From Melioribacteraceae bacterium (GTDB lineage: Bacteria; Bacteroidota; Ignavibacteria; Ignavibacteriales; Melioribacteraceae), in the NCBI GenBank assembly GCA_016342755.1, contig JAEINS010000002.1, positions 62,001-126,000 on the forward strand: a stretch of DNA of 64,000 nucleotides, given 5' to 3'. A program made the translations under genes and the position numbers. The notes under the pieces were generated by a model. That model searched no databases. It saw only the letters and a program-made list of their open reading frames with translations, and had not been told where the DNA came from. This document shows, one piece after another, positions 9,596 to 17,796 of this stretch; positions within the stretch are counted from its first letter, which is position 1, and each line of letters starts with the position of its first letter.

Positions 9596-9900
9596 GTAAA
9601 GTTAATAAATTGCAACATTAGATTTATGGGAAATTACTTGTTTTATTTAGTGAATAGATCTTCTTTAAACCGTGTTAGAACCAAAGTACTTAATGAAAAA
9701 TTACAACGGTTCTATCACCTAAATTTATTTTTGATAAAAACACTTTGGAATCTCTAGTTTTTGGGGTACAGATTAGTATGAGGTTAAAGGTTTTATTAAT
9801 TCAGAAATTGAAAAAGCTGCCGGTTGTTTTTATGAGGTTAAAAAAAAGTCCGACAGATTATCGGACTTCAAACATATATTACAAAAACAGTTATTCATTT
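9596..9900. other. Intergenic region with short repeats; possible decayed coding sequence
   Basis: No intact gene is convincing here. The 12-base string TATGAGGTTAAA occurs twice, at 9777-9788 and 9831-9842, 54 bases apart and in the same reading frame. Plus-strand frames either side read like short protein fragments broken by stops and frame changes. Two small inverted repeats, TAGAACC/GGTTCTA and CCAAAGT/ACTTTGG, overlap around 9680-9750. The region could be a worn-out gene or simply spacer; both readings are weak. Confidence 0.3.
9841..9868 (-). terminator. Intrinsic terminator of the 53-residue minus-strand gene
   Basis: AAGTCCGA (9846-9853) and TCGGACTT (9861-9868) form a perfect 8-bp stem with a 7-base loop. 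Read on the minus strand it ends in a run of seven T. It lies about 32 bases downstream of the stop of the small gene at 9901-10062. Confidence 0.8.
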
Positions 9901-10062
9901 TTACAAAAGGTGCATAATATTAGACCGGTATTTTTTCATAAAAGCTACAAGCATTTCACGGATTATATCTATTTTTTTCAACCGTATTACTTCTAAAAGT
10001 GAATGGTATTCGTCATTAGAAATATTTTTAAGCAGTTCTGCAAAAATTAGACTTTCGTTCAT
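9901..10062 (-). CDS. Small gene of 53 residues, unknown function
   Basis: The reading begins ATG at 10062 (MNESLIFAELLKNISNDEYH) and ends MHLL-stop at 9901. The support is contextual. GGAG lies five bases before the ATG, and a strong intrinsic terminator follows on the same strand. The composition is balanced and looks helical and charged, with no membrane helix. A TATAAT-like hexamer sits at 10128-10133 on this strand, but no convincing -35 goes with it. The product resembles no family I recognise. It could be a small regulator or a remnant of a longer protein. Confidence 0.55.
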   Translation of the reverse strand: MNESLIFAELLKNISNDEYHSLLEVIRLKKIDIIREMLVAFMKKYRSNIMHLL

Positions 10063-10315
10063 AACTTCTCCAATCTGGGTTATTTATACATAAATTATCG
10101 GTATTAGGTTAAATTTCTTTAATTAATATTATAAAGCAGAATGCAAAATTTTCATCCTGACACTTAACATCCGGGTAATATTAAAAGAAATCATTTTTAA
10201 TAAAATATACTTGCATTAATAGAATTAAATATTAACTTTTTATAAAGTTTCTGACTCTTTTTATGCTACCAGAAATTCTGAAGATTATAAAATTATAAAC
10301 CAGAAGGAGGTAATT

Positions 10316-10678
10316 ATGTCAAGCCAATTAAAGTTAGAAACCCCTCATGATGTTTATGATAAATTAGTAAGAGAATCAGAGAAACTGGATGAAGATTTTT
10401 GTTGTGATCACTTCTTTAATTTTATGACTACCGCTTTCTATCTGGCGGAATCTCTTAAAAAAAGTCCGGTAAGTTCTTCGGCCACAGTTGAAAGATTAAT
10501 ATCTAAATTAAAGAAAGATAAGTTTTTCAATATCGCGACTAATCTTTCTAAAGGGAAAAAAAGTTTTTCTTTAAATGAAAACGGCATTCTTATAATGGAT
10601 GATGAATTTTATAATGCAAAAGATATTAAAGCCGAATTACTTGAGCAGTTTGAATCGTATTTTAGAACTAAAGGTTAA
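10316..10678 (+). CDS. Conserved-looking hypothetical protein, 120 residues
   Basis: Soluble, mainly helical protein with no signal peptide or membrane segment. Residues 20-50 hold the conspicuous string DEDFCCDHFFNFMTTAFYLA and then a basic helix around 63-75. The gene is very likely real and expressed: AAGGAGG lies five bases before the ATG, the strongest ribosome site in the window, and an intrinsic terminator follows 25 bases after the stop. It stands alone between minus-strand genes, so it is monocistronic. I do not recognise the family. Short single-gene units with strong translation signals are often regulatory or stress proteins, but nothing here proves that. Confidence 0.8.
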   Translation: MSSQLKLETPHDVYDKLVRESEKLDEDFCCDHFFNFMTTAFYLAESLKKSPVSSSATVERLISKLKKDKFFNIATNLSKGKKSFSLNENGILIMDDEFYNAKDIKAELLEQFESYFRTKG

Positions 10679-10703
10679 ATAAAACAGCCTTATCAATATT
10701 ATG

Positions 10704-10726
10704 CCGGGAAATCCTTCCCGGTTTTT
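10704..10726 (+). terminator. Intrinsic terminator after the 120-residue gene
   Basis: CCGGGAA (10704-10710), loop ATCC and TTCCCGG (10715-10721) form a perfect 7-bp GC-rich stem followed by TTTTT. The T tract touches the stop codon of the convergent minus-strand gene. Confidence 0.9.
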
Positions 10727-11096
10727 ATTCTCTCAAAGAAATCTCGAATATTGTACTGCAAAAAAGTCTAACTTCTTTGTTGTCGTTAAACCTGAGAGCT
10801 TCTTCAATTGCAAATAGACCTTTACTATCATTCATTCTAAAAAGAGAATATGCAGCCAATTTTCTTATCCTTAAATTTTTATCTTCTTTTAGAATTTTAC
10901 ATAATAATGGAATTGCTTCTTCAACTTTATATTTACCCACATAATGAACTCCTGACGATCTTACACCATCATTCTCGTGCTGTATACAGAATAACAGATT
11001 AGTTTTTGCTTTGTCTGACAAATGGTATTCCTGTGCGAATAGATAAAGATTTGTTGAGAAAAATAAAAATATTACTGCTGCTGTTAACCGGAACAT
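10725..11096 (-). CDS. Exported HEAT-repeat protein, 123 residues
   Basis: Begins with a signal peptide (MFRLTAAVIFLFFSTNLYLFAQ), so it is probably periplasmic or secreted. The mature part carries about two HEAT-like helical repeats, seen in EEAIPLLCKILKEDKNLRIR followed by KLAAYSLFRMNDSKGLFAIE, a pattern found in small scaffold proteins. The start ATG at 11096 has AGGAGG a few bases upstream. It is convergent with the 120-residue gene and shares its terminator zone, and it diverges from glgC. The partner is unknown; HEAT repeats normally bind other proteins. Confidence 0.8.
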   Translation of the reverse strand: MFRLTAAVIFLFFSTNLYLFAQEYHLSDKAKTNLLFCIQHENDGVRSSGVHYVGKYKVEEAIPLLCKILKEDKNLRIRKLAAYSLFRMNDSKGLFAIEEALRFNDNKEVRLFCSTIFEISLRE

Positions 11097-11255
11097 AACA
11101 TCCTCCTTGTTCTGTCTAGTTGTAATATATGACGTACTTAATTGATTAATAGTTGCTTTAAATAAATAAAACAGCTAAAAAAACTTTTTGCCTTATTGGA
11201 GAAAGTTATTTTATTACTTAAATTTATGTAAGTACAACAAAGGAGTATTTTTACT

Positions 11256-12503
11256 ATGAACAACGTTTTAGGACTTATTTTAGGGGGCGGAAGGGGTACA
11301 AGATTATTTCCACTTACTATTAATCGCGCAAAACCTGCTGTTCCAATTGCCGGGAAATATCGTTTAATAGATATTCCAATGAGCAATTGTTTAAATGCCG
11401 GAATAAACAAAATTGCTATCTTAACCCAATTTAATTCAGTATCACTTCACAGACATATTACTAACACATATCAAAGAGATATTTTTTCTGACGGATGGGT
11501 TCAGATTCTGGCCGCAGAACAGACTCCAAACAGCGACGGCTGGTATCAGGGAACAGCAGATGCCGTTAGACAACAGTTTGTTGAAATTAAAAATGCAGGA
11601 ACAAAGTATGTCCTAATTTTAGCTGGCGATCATCTTTATCAGATGGACTATAAAAAGTTTGTAGATTATCACATTGACAATGGTGCCGATATAACTTTGG
11701 CTGTTCAGCCGGTACCGGAAAAAGAAGCACCGGAACTAGGAATTCTTAAACGTGCTGATAATGGCAAGATTGTAGATTTTAAAGAAAAACCAAATGCTGA
11801 ATTACTACCTGATTTACAAAGTTTACCCGGAACCGATAAACCTTATATGGCTTCTATGGGAATTTATGTTTTTTCAGTTGCTTTGCTCGAAGAACTTCTA
11901 AACTCTGATGCAGATGATTTTGGTAAAGATATTATTCCAAATGCTATTAATAACAAAAAAGTAATGGGTTACATTTTTGATGATTACTGGGCAGACATTG
12001 GTACTATTAGAAGATTTTACGAGGTTAATCTTGAACTGGCTTCACCACAAAGACCATTTTCTTTTATAAGCTCCAGCAATAGAACTTACACAAGACCTCG
12101 TTTTCTTCCGCCTGCAGAAATTTCTAATGTTTGTATAAACGAAGTTCTTTTAACAGATGGATGTAAAATTGCTGATTCATCAATTGAAAAATCTGTAATT
12201 GGTTTAAGAAGTATAATTTGTAAAAATGCTGTAATTAAATCTACAATTCTGATGGGTGCCGATATGTACGAATCGGATTCTGAATGTGAACAGAATGAAA
12301 TCGATGGAATACCAAATCTTGGCATCGGCGAAGGCTCTACTATAGAAGCCGCTATTATTGATAAAAATGCCCGTATAGGTAAAAACGTGCAGATTAAAAA
12401 TGATCCTGATAGACCAGATGCCGAAAATGATAACTGGTATGTCAGAGAAGGCTTAGTAATAGTCCGTAAAGATGGAATTATTGCTGATGGAACTGTTATT
12501 TAA
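11256..12503 (+). CDS. glgC: Glucose-1-phosphate adenylyltransferase
   Basis: Makes ADP-glucose from glucose-1-phosphate and ATP, the committed step of bacterial glycogen synthesis. The 415 residues match the family. The N-terminal nucleotidyltransferase signature LGLILGGGRGTRLFPLT, the GTADAVRQQ segment, LAGDHLYQMDY and the substrate-binding lysine motif DFKEKP are all present. The C-terminal third is a left-handed beta-helix (repeated short hexapeptide-like strands after about 300). ATG at 11256 has AAGGAG upstream. It is a single-gene unit ended by a strong hairpin. No other glg gene is in the window. Confidence 0.95.
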   Translation: MNNVLGLILGGGRGTRLFPLTINRAKPAVPIAGKYRLIDIPMSNCLNAGINKIAILTQFNSVSLHRHITNTYQRDIFSDGWVQILAAEQTPNSDGWYQGTADAVRQQFVEIKNAGTKYVLILAGDHLYQMDYKKFVDYHIDNGADITLAVQPVPEKEAPELGILKRADNGKIVDFKEKPNAELLPDLQSLPGTDKPYMASMGIYVFSVALLEELLNSDADDFGKDIIPNAINNKKVMGYIFDDYWADIGTIRRFYEVNLELASPQRPFSFISSSNRTYTRPRFLPPAEISNVCINEVLLTDGCKIADSSIEKSVIGLRSIICKNAVIKSTILMGADMYESDSECEQNEIDGIPNLGIGEGSTIEAAIIDKNARIGKNVQIKNDPDRPDAENDNWYVREGLVIVRKDGIIADGTVI

Positions 12504-12523
12504 TTTATATTATTATATGTCAA

Positions 12524-12552
12524 AAAAGGGATCAAATAATTTGATCCCTTTT
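12524..12552 (+). terminator. Intrinsic terminator of glgC
   Basis: AAAAGGGATCAAA, loop TAA and TTTGATCCCTTTT form a perfect 13-bp stem 20 bases after the glgC stop. Being A-rich on the left and T-rich on the right, it could work in both directions. Confidence 0.9.
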
Positions 12553-12764
12553 AATTACTTCCTAATTGAATATTTTACTCAGTAATTAGCCTAAACACCT
12601 GCAATTAATATCCAATACCAAGTAACCATATAATTTACTGCATGTTTTTTTACCAGGTTCATACAGGCTAAATAAGGAAGTTTCTTAATTGGGAATATGA
12701 TTAATTGTATAAGTTAAAACTTATAGCTATTTTTTAATTTGCAGTTTAATAATTAAGGAAATTA

Positions 12765-14051
12765 ATGAATTTTAAGCAGACTTTAAATAGATTTCGGTTT
12801 TTATTACTAATTTTATCTTTCTCTATGAGCATACAAATATCAGCTCAGATTATATCCGGGAGAATAATCGATCAAAATGAAAAAACAATATCCGACTTGT
12901 TAGTACAAATTTATATGGGCGAATATAAATTTACCGCCACAACTTCGCCCGACGGTAATTTCCAGTTCGATGTTTTAGTATCAGTTGAAGATGAAGAATT
13001 ACCTTCCGGCTACTCAATATCAAATAATTTCCCGAATCCTTTTAATCCAACCACCAGGATAAACATAAATGTTCCTGATGTAAGTACAGCAAAAGTAGAT
13101 GTGTATAATATACTTGGACAAAGAGTATTTGATTTGCCTTTGGAAAAACTGACTAGCGGTATAAATTCTATTGATATTGTTTTAGATGGATTATCAAACG
13201 GTATTTATCTTGCTGTTATAAGATTAAATGAAAAATTTACCGTAACAAAAAAAATGATGCTGCTTTATGGAACTGAACATTTAGATACTCATTCTATAAA
13301 TTTGAAGACAATGTTTAAGAGTGCAGCTAGTGATATAATTCCTATAGATAGTATTGTGGTTACTGGTGATATAATAGAAAAAGCCTCATTTTTTGAACTA
13401 CCTGTATATACCGGAATTGAAATGGATTTGGGCGACTTTGTTGTCACTTATAAAAACGGCTCCCCATGTACAGAAGTAACTATTGTTGATTATGCCGGTA
13501 AAACATACCATACCGTTCAGATTGGCGAGCAATGCTGGTTAAAAGAGAACCTGGATGTAGGTTCAGTTATCAATGGAAATCAGGACATGACAAACAATGG
13601 AGAAATAGAAAAATACTATTATGATAACGATACCTTATTGGGTAATAAATATGGCGGGCTTTACGAATGGAATGAAGCAATGCAATATAATACTCAGGAA
13701 GGCGCTCAGGGAATTTGTCCGGAAGGCTGGCATATACCGACAATTGAAGAACTAAGAGAATTAAAAATAACATTAAATCATGATGGAAATGCGCTTAAAT
13801 CAATTGATGAGGGATCCGGCAATGGATTTGGTACTAATATAAGTGGTTTCTCAGCATTACTTGCCGGCGCATATTATAATAATGAAAGTATTTTTAGCCA
13901 CGAAGGTTATTATGGTCTATTTTGGAGTTCATCAGAAACCAGTACTACTTTTACATTTTACATGGGACTAACAGTCAACAATAATAATATATACCTAAAT
14001 GATATTGTTAAAAGTAATGCTTTTTGTGTAAGGTGTATAAAAAACAAATAG
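12765..14051 (+). CDS. Secreted FISUMP-domain protein with an internal T9SS-type sorting-like domain
   Basis: A 428-residue exported protein. A signal peptide (about 1-28) is followed by a short carboxypeptidase-regulatory-like strand pattern (ISGRIIDQNEKTISDLLVQ). Residues about 83-168 look like a complete type A sorting domain: NNFPNPFNPTTRININVP, VYNILGQRVF, LSNGIYLAVI and KKMMLL. It is not at the C-terminus. It is followed by a linker and then a FISUMP domain (about 232-428) with GKTYHTVQIGEQCWLKENL, ICPEGWHIPT, FWSSSE and FCVRCIK. AAGGA precedes the ATG. Sorting domains normally sit at the extreme C-terminus, so this arrangement is odd. Function unknown. Confidence 0.85.
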   Translation: MNFKQTLNRFRFLLLILSFSMSIQISAQIISGRIIDQNEKTISDLLVQIYMGEYKFTATTSPDGNFQFDVLVSVEDEELPSGYSISNNFPNPFNPTTRININVPDVSTAKVDVYNILGQRVFDLPLEKLTSGINSIDIVLDGLSNGIYLAVIRLNEKFTVTKKMMLLYGTEHLDTHSINLKTMFKSAASDIIPIDSIVVTGDIIEKASFFELPVYTGIEMDLGDFVVTYKNGSPCTEVTIVDYAGKTYHTVQIGEQCWLKENLDVGSVINGNQDMTNNGEIEKYYYDNDTLLGNKYGGLYEWNEAMQYNTQEGAQGICPEGWHIPTIEELRELKITLNHDGNALKSIDEGSGNGFGTNISGFSALLAGAYYNNESIFSHEGYYGLFWSSSETSTTFTFYMGLTVNNNNIYLNDIVKSNAFCVRCIKNK

Positions 14052-14093
14052 GATTTGATGTGAATTGCGAAAATAGGAACTTATAATTAATTG

Positions 14094-14516
14094 TTATTTT
14101 AGTGGAAAGCTCTTTTTATCAATTACTGAATAAATCCTCTCTTGAGGGATTAAATTACCCGAACTGTCTTTTTCAAAAACATTATAAAGAAAAATGTCTT
14201 CTGAAAGATATTTATACGAAGTGAAACTTTGCATAATATCAATTATAGGAATAATTTCTATTTTTCCTGAATTAAGAATTGTGTTTGGATTTACAATTGA
14301 AGTATCCTGATATATTGTTTTATAATACTCTTCATAAACTTTATTTATATCCATTTTAACTGCTTTATCATCCAGAATTAAATATACATTCTGGTTGGCT
14401 CTTGCAATTGCTTTTATTTTTTGGTTCAGTAGTTTGTTATCTGTTTCTTGTGGAAAAATAAGAGTAGCTGTTAAAAATAATAGAGCAAAGTAATATTTTG
14501 ATCTGAGTATTTTCAT
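14094..14516 (-). CDS. Exported hypothetical protein, about 140 residues
   Basis: Starts with a lysine-containing signal peptide (MKILRSKYYFALLFLTATLIF, then PQ). The mature part of about 115 residues has no cysteine, membrane helix or recognised domain; it reads as a mixed alpha/beta protein with ALAR-type helix residues (KIKAIARANQNVYLILDD). The ATG at 14516 is preferred over a TTG two codons earlier because it gives a normal signal peptide. No clear ribosome site is visible, in line with weak translation. It is convergent with the FISUMP gene and I cannot assign a function. Confidence 0.65.
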   Translation of the reverse strand: MKILRSKYYFALLFLTATLIFPQETDNKLLNQKIKAIARANQNVYLILDDKAVKMDINKVYEEYYKTIYQDTSIVNPNTILNSGKIEIIPIIDIMQSFTSYKYLSEDIFLYNVFEKDSSGNLIPQERIYSVIDKKSFPLK

Positions 14517-14538
14517 AAACAAAAGTACGTATTTGTTG

Positions 14539-14560
14539 CACAGATTGCTAGCAATCTGTG
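14539..14560. repeat. Perfect 22-base palindrome
   Basis: CACAGATTGC-TA-GCAATCTGTG reads identically on both strands. It lies 23 bases upstream of the ATG at 14516, where it could be an operator for that gene or a hairpin in its 5' leader. Confidence 0.6.
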
Positions 14561-14753
14561 TTTCTAAATTCTAAGGATTACATTTATATTTATGAGAATC
14601 TGGATATAAGAATTTTAATTTACTCAACTTCGATACTTTCCGATATATCGGAACTACTCAGTCTAAAAATGTTTGCTTTTGTCTTTTGGTGCTTATTTGA
14701 TTTTTGAGATTTGCTTTTTATTTGTGATTTGTCTTTTGCGTTTTGAAATTTTT

Positions 14754-14787
14754 AAATCTCCGAGGTTTTTAAAAACCTCGGAGATTT
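14754..14787 (-). terminator. Perfect 34-base palindrome, probable terminator of the gamma-lyase gene
   Basis: Two 17-base arms, AAATCTCCGAGGTTTTT and its complement, form a hairpin whose centre is TTTTTAAAAA. It lies three bases after the minus-strand stop at 14791. No long T run follows the stem, so termination is inferred from position and stability. A related motif family (ACCCTGGA-type stems) closes other genes in the window. Confidence 0.6.
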
Positions 14788-14790
14788 TAT

Positions 14791-16116
14791 TTATATTTTT
14801 TCTAATGATTCTTTAAGATCAAGAATAATATCATCCGCGGTTTCAATTCCTATTGCTAAACGAACGCCTCCGGGATTAATTCCTCTATCAATAAGTTTAT
14901 CAGCAGGAACTACGGAGTGTGTCATCGATGCCGGATGTTCGATCAAAGTTCTTGTATGTCCAAGACTCACAGCCAGAGTCATTGTATAAGCATTTTCAGC
15001 AATGTAGTTCATTAACTTTCTGCCGTTTTCTCTTCCCTCTTCCGGATCATTTCCTTTTAGCGCAAAAAATATCATACTGCCTGGCGCAAATTTTCCATCA
15101 AAATCTATCATAAGTTTTTTTGCCAGCTCATAATATTTATAAGATTTTAATCCGGGATAATTTACAAACTCTACTTTAGGATGATTTTCCAGGAACTCAG
15201 CTACTTTCATTGCTGTTGCAATCTGCTGACGCTGACGCAATGCAAGTGAAGGTAATCCGTAAGTAAGAATTGCCCATGCACTTTTGGTATTTAAAACGCC
15301 TCCAAAATCCTTTCTGTAAAGAAGCAGCATAGCTCTATAAATATTTGGTCCAATAACAACACCGCCCATATCAGCACCAAATCCGCCAATTCCTTTAGTA
15401 AGTGAATGAACAACAAAATCGGCACCTAATGTTAATGGTCTTTGGCAATATGGAGTTGCAAATGTGTTATCAACAACAATTTTAATTTTACGTTCTTCAG
15501 ATCTGTTTTTATTTATTTTATCAACAATTACTCTTAAAGCCGGAATATCGATAATATCGAGATTTGGGTTGGCGGGAGTTTCAAAATAGATAACTCTGAC
15601 ATTTTCATTTAACTTCGCTTCAAAATTATTCAGTTTAGTAAGATCGTCTGCTAAAACATTAATATTAAACTTTGGATACCAATTATTGAATAAAGAAATT
15701 GTACAGCCATAAAGAGTTTTGTGTGTAATAATTTCATCGCCTGACTTCAATAAAACTCCCAGAACACCGGAAATTGCTCCCATACCCGATGCAAAGGTAA
15801 CCGCCATTTCACCGCCTTCAACATCGGCCAGGTTTTCTTCAAGCATATCTTTGTTTGGCTCGCCAAGTCTGTCATAAATATAAATATGCGGATTATCGCT
15901 TAACTCCGATTCCAAATGTCCAAACTCTTGAAATCCCTGTGCGCCGCGTTCAACACTATCTAATCTAAAAGTTGTTGAAGAAGAAATAGGTGCTGTTACG
16001 TGATAAGAATAATCCCATTTTTTGGAAATGTTCTTGCCATAAATTAAATGTGTATCCAACGAATATTTTGAATTATCAATTGGATCTTTTTTTACTTTTT
16101 TTGATTGGTCAGTCAT
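14791..16116 (-). CDS. PLP-dependent Cys/Met metabolism enzyme, methionine gamma-lyase-like
   Basis: Cytoplasmic aldolase-fold PLP enzyme of 441 residues. The Schiff-base lysine is K241 in HSLTKGIGG. The active-site tyrosine region reads THKTLYGCT (Y136, C138). A cysteine directly after YG in this loop is a hallmark of methionine gamma-lyases, whereas gamma-synthases and cystathionine lyases usually have glycine there. The C-terminal VSLGHTRTLIEHPASMTHS also fits that group. The likely reaction is methionine to methanethiol, 2-oxobutyrate and ammonia. O-acetylhomoserine sulfhydrylase or cystathionine lyase activity cannot be excluded. GGAG precedes the ATG, and a terminator of the upstream operon separates it from DUF4956. 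Confidence 0.85.
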   Translation of the reverse strand: MTDQSKKVKKDPIDNSKYSLDTHLIYGKNISKKWDYSYHVTAPISSSTTFRLDSVERGAQGFQEFGHLESELSDNPHIYIYDRLGEPNKDMLEENLADVEGGEMAVTFASGMGAISGVLGVLLKSGDEIITHKTLYGCTISLFNNWYPKFNINVLADDLTKLNNFEAKLNENVRVIYFETPANPNLDIIDIPALRVIVDKINKNRSEERKIKIVVDNTFATPYCQRPLTLGADFVVHSLTKGIGGFGADMGGVVIGPNIYRAMLLLYRKDFGGVLNTKSAWAILTYGLPSLALRQRQQIATAMKVAEFLENHPKVEFVNYPGLKSYKYYELAKKLMIDFDGKFAPGSMIFFALKGNDPEEGRENGRKLMNYIAENAYTMTLAVSLGHTRTLIEHPASMTHSVVPADKLIDRGINPGGVRLAIGIETADDIILDLKESLEKI

Positions 16117-16289
16117 TAATATTCTCCATTTACAATTTGGTCTTTTGTAAAATTAGTGAATATTAAACAACTAGAAAAGGAGAATATTTTTATTATTCAG
16201 ATTGGGTTAAATAGTAACTCAGAAACAGATTTTAGAGGAAATTTATAATGGGTTTTGGAACGAATTCCTAAAATTTAGAGGAAGAATAT

Positions 16290-16332
16290 TAAAAAAAATA
16301 TACCGTATTCACCTGCCGAAGCAAGTGAATAC
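16290..16332 (-). terminator. Intrinsic terminator of the adaptor/VTC/DUF4956 operon
   Basis: On the minus strand GTATTCAC and GTGAATAC enclose an inner GC-TTCG-GC, a stable cUUCGg tetraloop, and the stem is followed shortly by a run of eight T. It begins 10 bases after the DUF4956 stop. Confidence 0.85.
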
Positions 16333-16342
16333 AGTTACAAAT

Positions 16343-17020
16343 TTAAAAATGTTCTTCATCATAGAAGAAACTGATATTCTCCACACCATTAATTTTATTT
16401 AGTTCTCTAATAAATTCACCATTTTTCTTTTCATTTCTTAGAGCAACATGATAGGACAATTCCAGACGGGAACCATCACCCATAGTTTTAACATTTATAA
16501 GATTAACATTCTTACAGAATTTACTTATTATTTTTGAATAAAACGATTCTGTCTCATTATCTTCATTGTTAACAAAAAACTGGAGCAAAAATTCTTTTCT
16601 TGACGGAGCCATTATATTTACATTAGTTAAAAATAAAAGTATCAGTCCAATAAACATTGTACTAGAAAGAGCCATTACTTTTAGACCAACACCAGCAGCC
16701 ATCCCTATTGATAATGAAAAGAATATAAACACAATATCAATTGTGTCTTTAACAGCAGTTCTGAAACGAATAATAGACATTGCACCAACAAGACCAAAGG
16801 CACGCGCCAGATTATTTCCAATTACCATAATAACTACAGAAGTTATCATTGATAAAACAACAATGGAATTTAAAAACGAAATTGAATAGCCGGGACCTTT
16901 ATAAGACCATCTGTAAAACAAAGAAATTATTACACCGCAAATAAACGAAACAACAATATTTGCCAGCATATCACCTAAACTTAACGAGAAATTGAATACC
17001 TGCTGAAAATCACTGAACAT
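16343..17020 (-). CDS. DUF4956 membrane protein
   Basis: A 225-residue inner-membrane protein with about four helices in the first 135 residues. It has the conserved central motif LARAFGLVGAMSIIRFRTAVKD (written here in two parts: LARAFGLVGAMS and IIRFRTAVKD). A cytoplasmic C-terminal domain of about 90 residues follows. DUF4956 genes are often found next to VTC-domain genes, as here (13 bases apart). The pairing suggests a membrane component working with a polyphosphate-type polymerase, but the biochemical role is not established. AGGA lies five bases before the ATG. It is the last gene of its operon and is followed by a clear terminator. Confidence 0.87.
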   Translation of the reverse strand: MFSDFQQVFNFSLSLGDMLANIVVSFICGVIISLFYRWSYKGPGYSISFLNSIVVLSMITSVVIMVIGNNLARAFGLVGAMSIIRFRTAVKDTIDIVFIFFSLSIGMAAGVGLKVMALSSTMFIGLILLFLTNVNIMAPSRKEFLLQFFVNNEDNETESFYSKIISKFCKNVNLINVKTMGDGSRLELSYHVALRNEKKNGEFIRELNKINGVENISFFYDEEHF

Positions 17021-17033
17021 AAAAATCCTATAA

Positions 17034-17789
17034 TTAAACTGTTCTATTATTAATAAAATAATTCTGCTTATTATCCTTCTTTAACTCGTCATCAAGACTA
17101 ATTTGATATTTTGATACAGAAGTTCTCTTCAATCCAAATTGCTGAACAATTTTTTGAAGCCAGACAGGATAACCTTTTTCAAATTTTATTTCTAACACAA
17201 AATATTGATTAAGCACATTTTTTAACTGAGAATCACTATAAAGATCATTCATATCGGGCTGATAATGATATCTCAAATTTTTATCAAAAGTAATTCTTAA
17301 ACTTTTATCAAACTTAGAATAAAAAGCCTCTCTCTCGTAAACAATTAATACTACGGGATTAAGAGATTTTTTAATTATATGATAAAAGAATTTTTTTCCG
17401 TCCTCAACATATTCCGGCTTGCCGTTTCCGTCTAACACATAATAATCGGGTGACTTAGTTTCAAATACTTTATCAATATCAGAATAAGAAACCGGGCACC
17501 TATTTTTTGAAATATGTTCATTGTCTTTTCGCTTAACTTCTAAAAAAACAACACTTTCATCATCTTGTAAATTATATCCTCTAACTCTAACTTTTTTACG
17601 ATTCTTTAACCCGTGAATTTTTTCCTTATAATAAGTCATTGTCGGAGAATCATAATAAATACTTCTAACGGTATATTCGTTATTCTGCCCCAGCTCCATA
17701 AACACATCCTGTTTAACAAAAGGTTCTAAGGCTTTTCTCATTTCGTCCAGCTTCGAAACCGGAACACGATATTTATACTCTCGGCGCAT
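17034..17789 (-). CDS. VTC-domain (polyphosphate polymerase-like) protein
   Basis: A 251-residue single-domain protein of the VTC/CYTH-like triphosphate tunnel fold. Visible hallmarks are the N-terminal REYKYRV, the tunnel strands KVRVRGYN and VVFLEVKRKDN, VYEREAFY, LRITFDKNLRY and FVLEIKFEKGYPVW. The alternating basic and acidic residues in these strands match the tunnel that binds phosphate chains in yeast Vtc4. The ATG at 17789 is preferred over a TTG one codon earlier. No ribosome site is visible; the gene starts seven bases after the adaptor-like gene, so coupled translation is likely. Polyphosphate synthesis is inferred from the family only. Confidence 0.87.
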   Translation of the reverse strand: MRREYKYRVPVSKLDEMRKALEPFVKQDVFMELGQNNEYTVRSIYYDSPTMTYYKEKIHGLKNRKKVRVRGYNLQDDESVVFLEVKRKDNEHISKNRCPVSYSDIDKVFETKSPDYYVLDGNGKPEYVEDGKKFFYHIIKKSLNPVVLIVYEREAFYSKFDKSLRITFDKNLRYHYQPDMNDLYSDSQLKNVLNQYFVLEIKFEKGYPVWLQKIVQQFGLKRTSVSKYQISLDDELKKDNKQNYFINNRTV

Positions 17790-17796
17790 CAAAATA

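Noticed and set aside
9745..9996. 83-residue plus-strand frame starting TTG
   Set aside because: It runs through the terminator hairpin and antisense across the supported 53-residue gene, with no ribosome site.
11138..11410. 90-residue open frame antisense to the start of glgC
   Set aside because: It lies over the conserved glgC N-terminus and its promoter, has no ribosome site and no family resemblance.
14523..14790. Small gene between the two palindromes
   Set aside because: The T/G-rich spacer shows no frame with a start signal; only the palindromes are worth recording.
16117..16290. SAM or other riboswitch ahead of the gamma-lyase gene
   Set aside because: The leader contains no recognisable riboswitch core; only short repeats of CCTCTAAA are seen.
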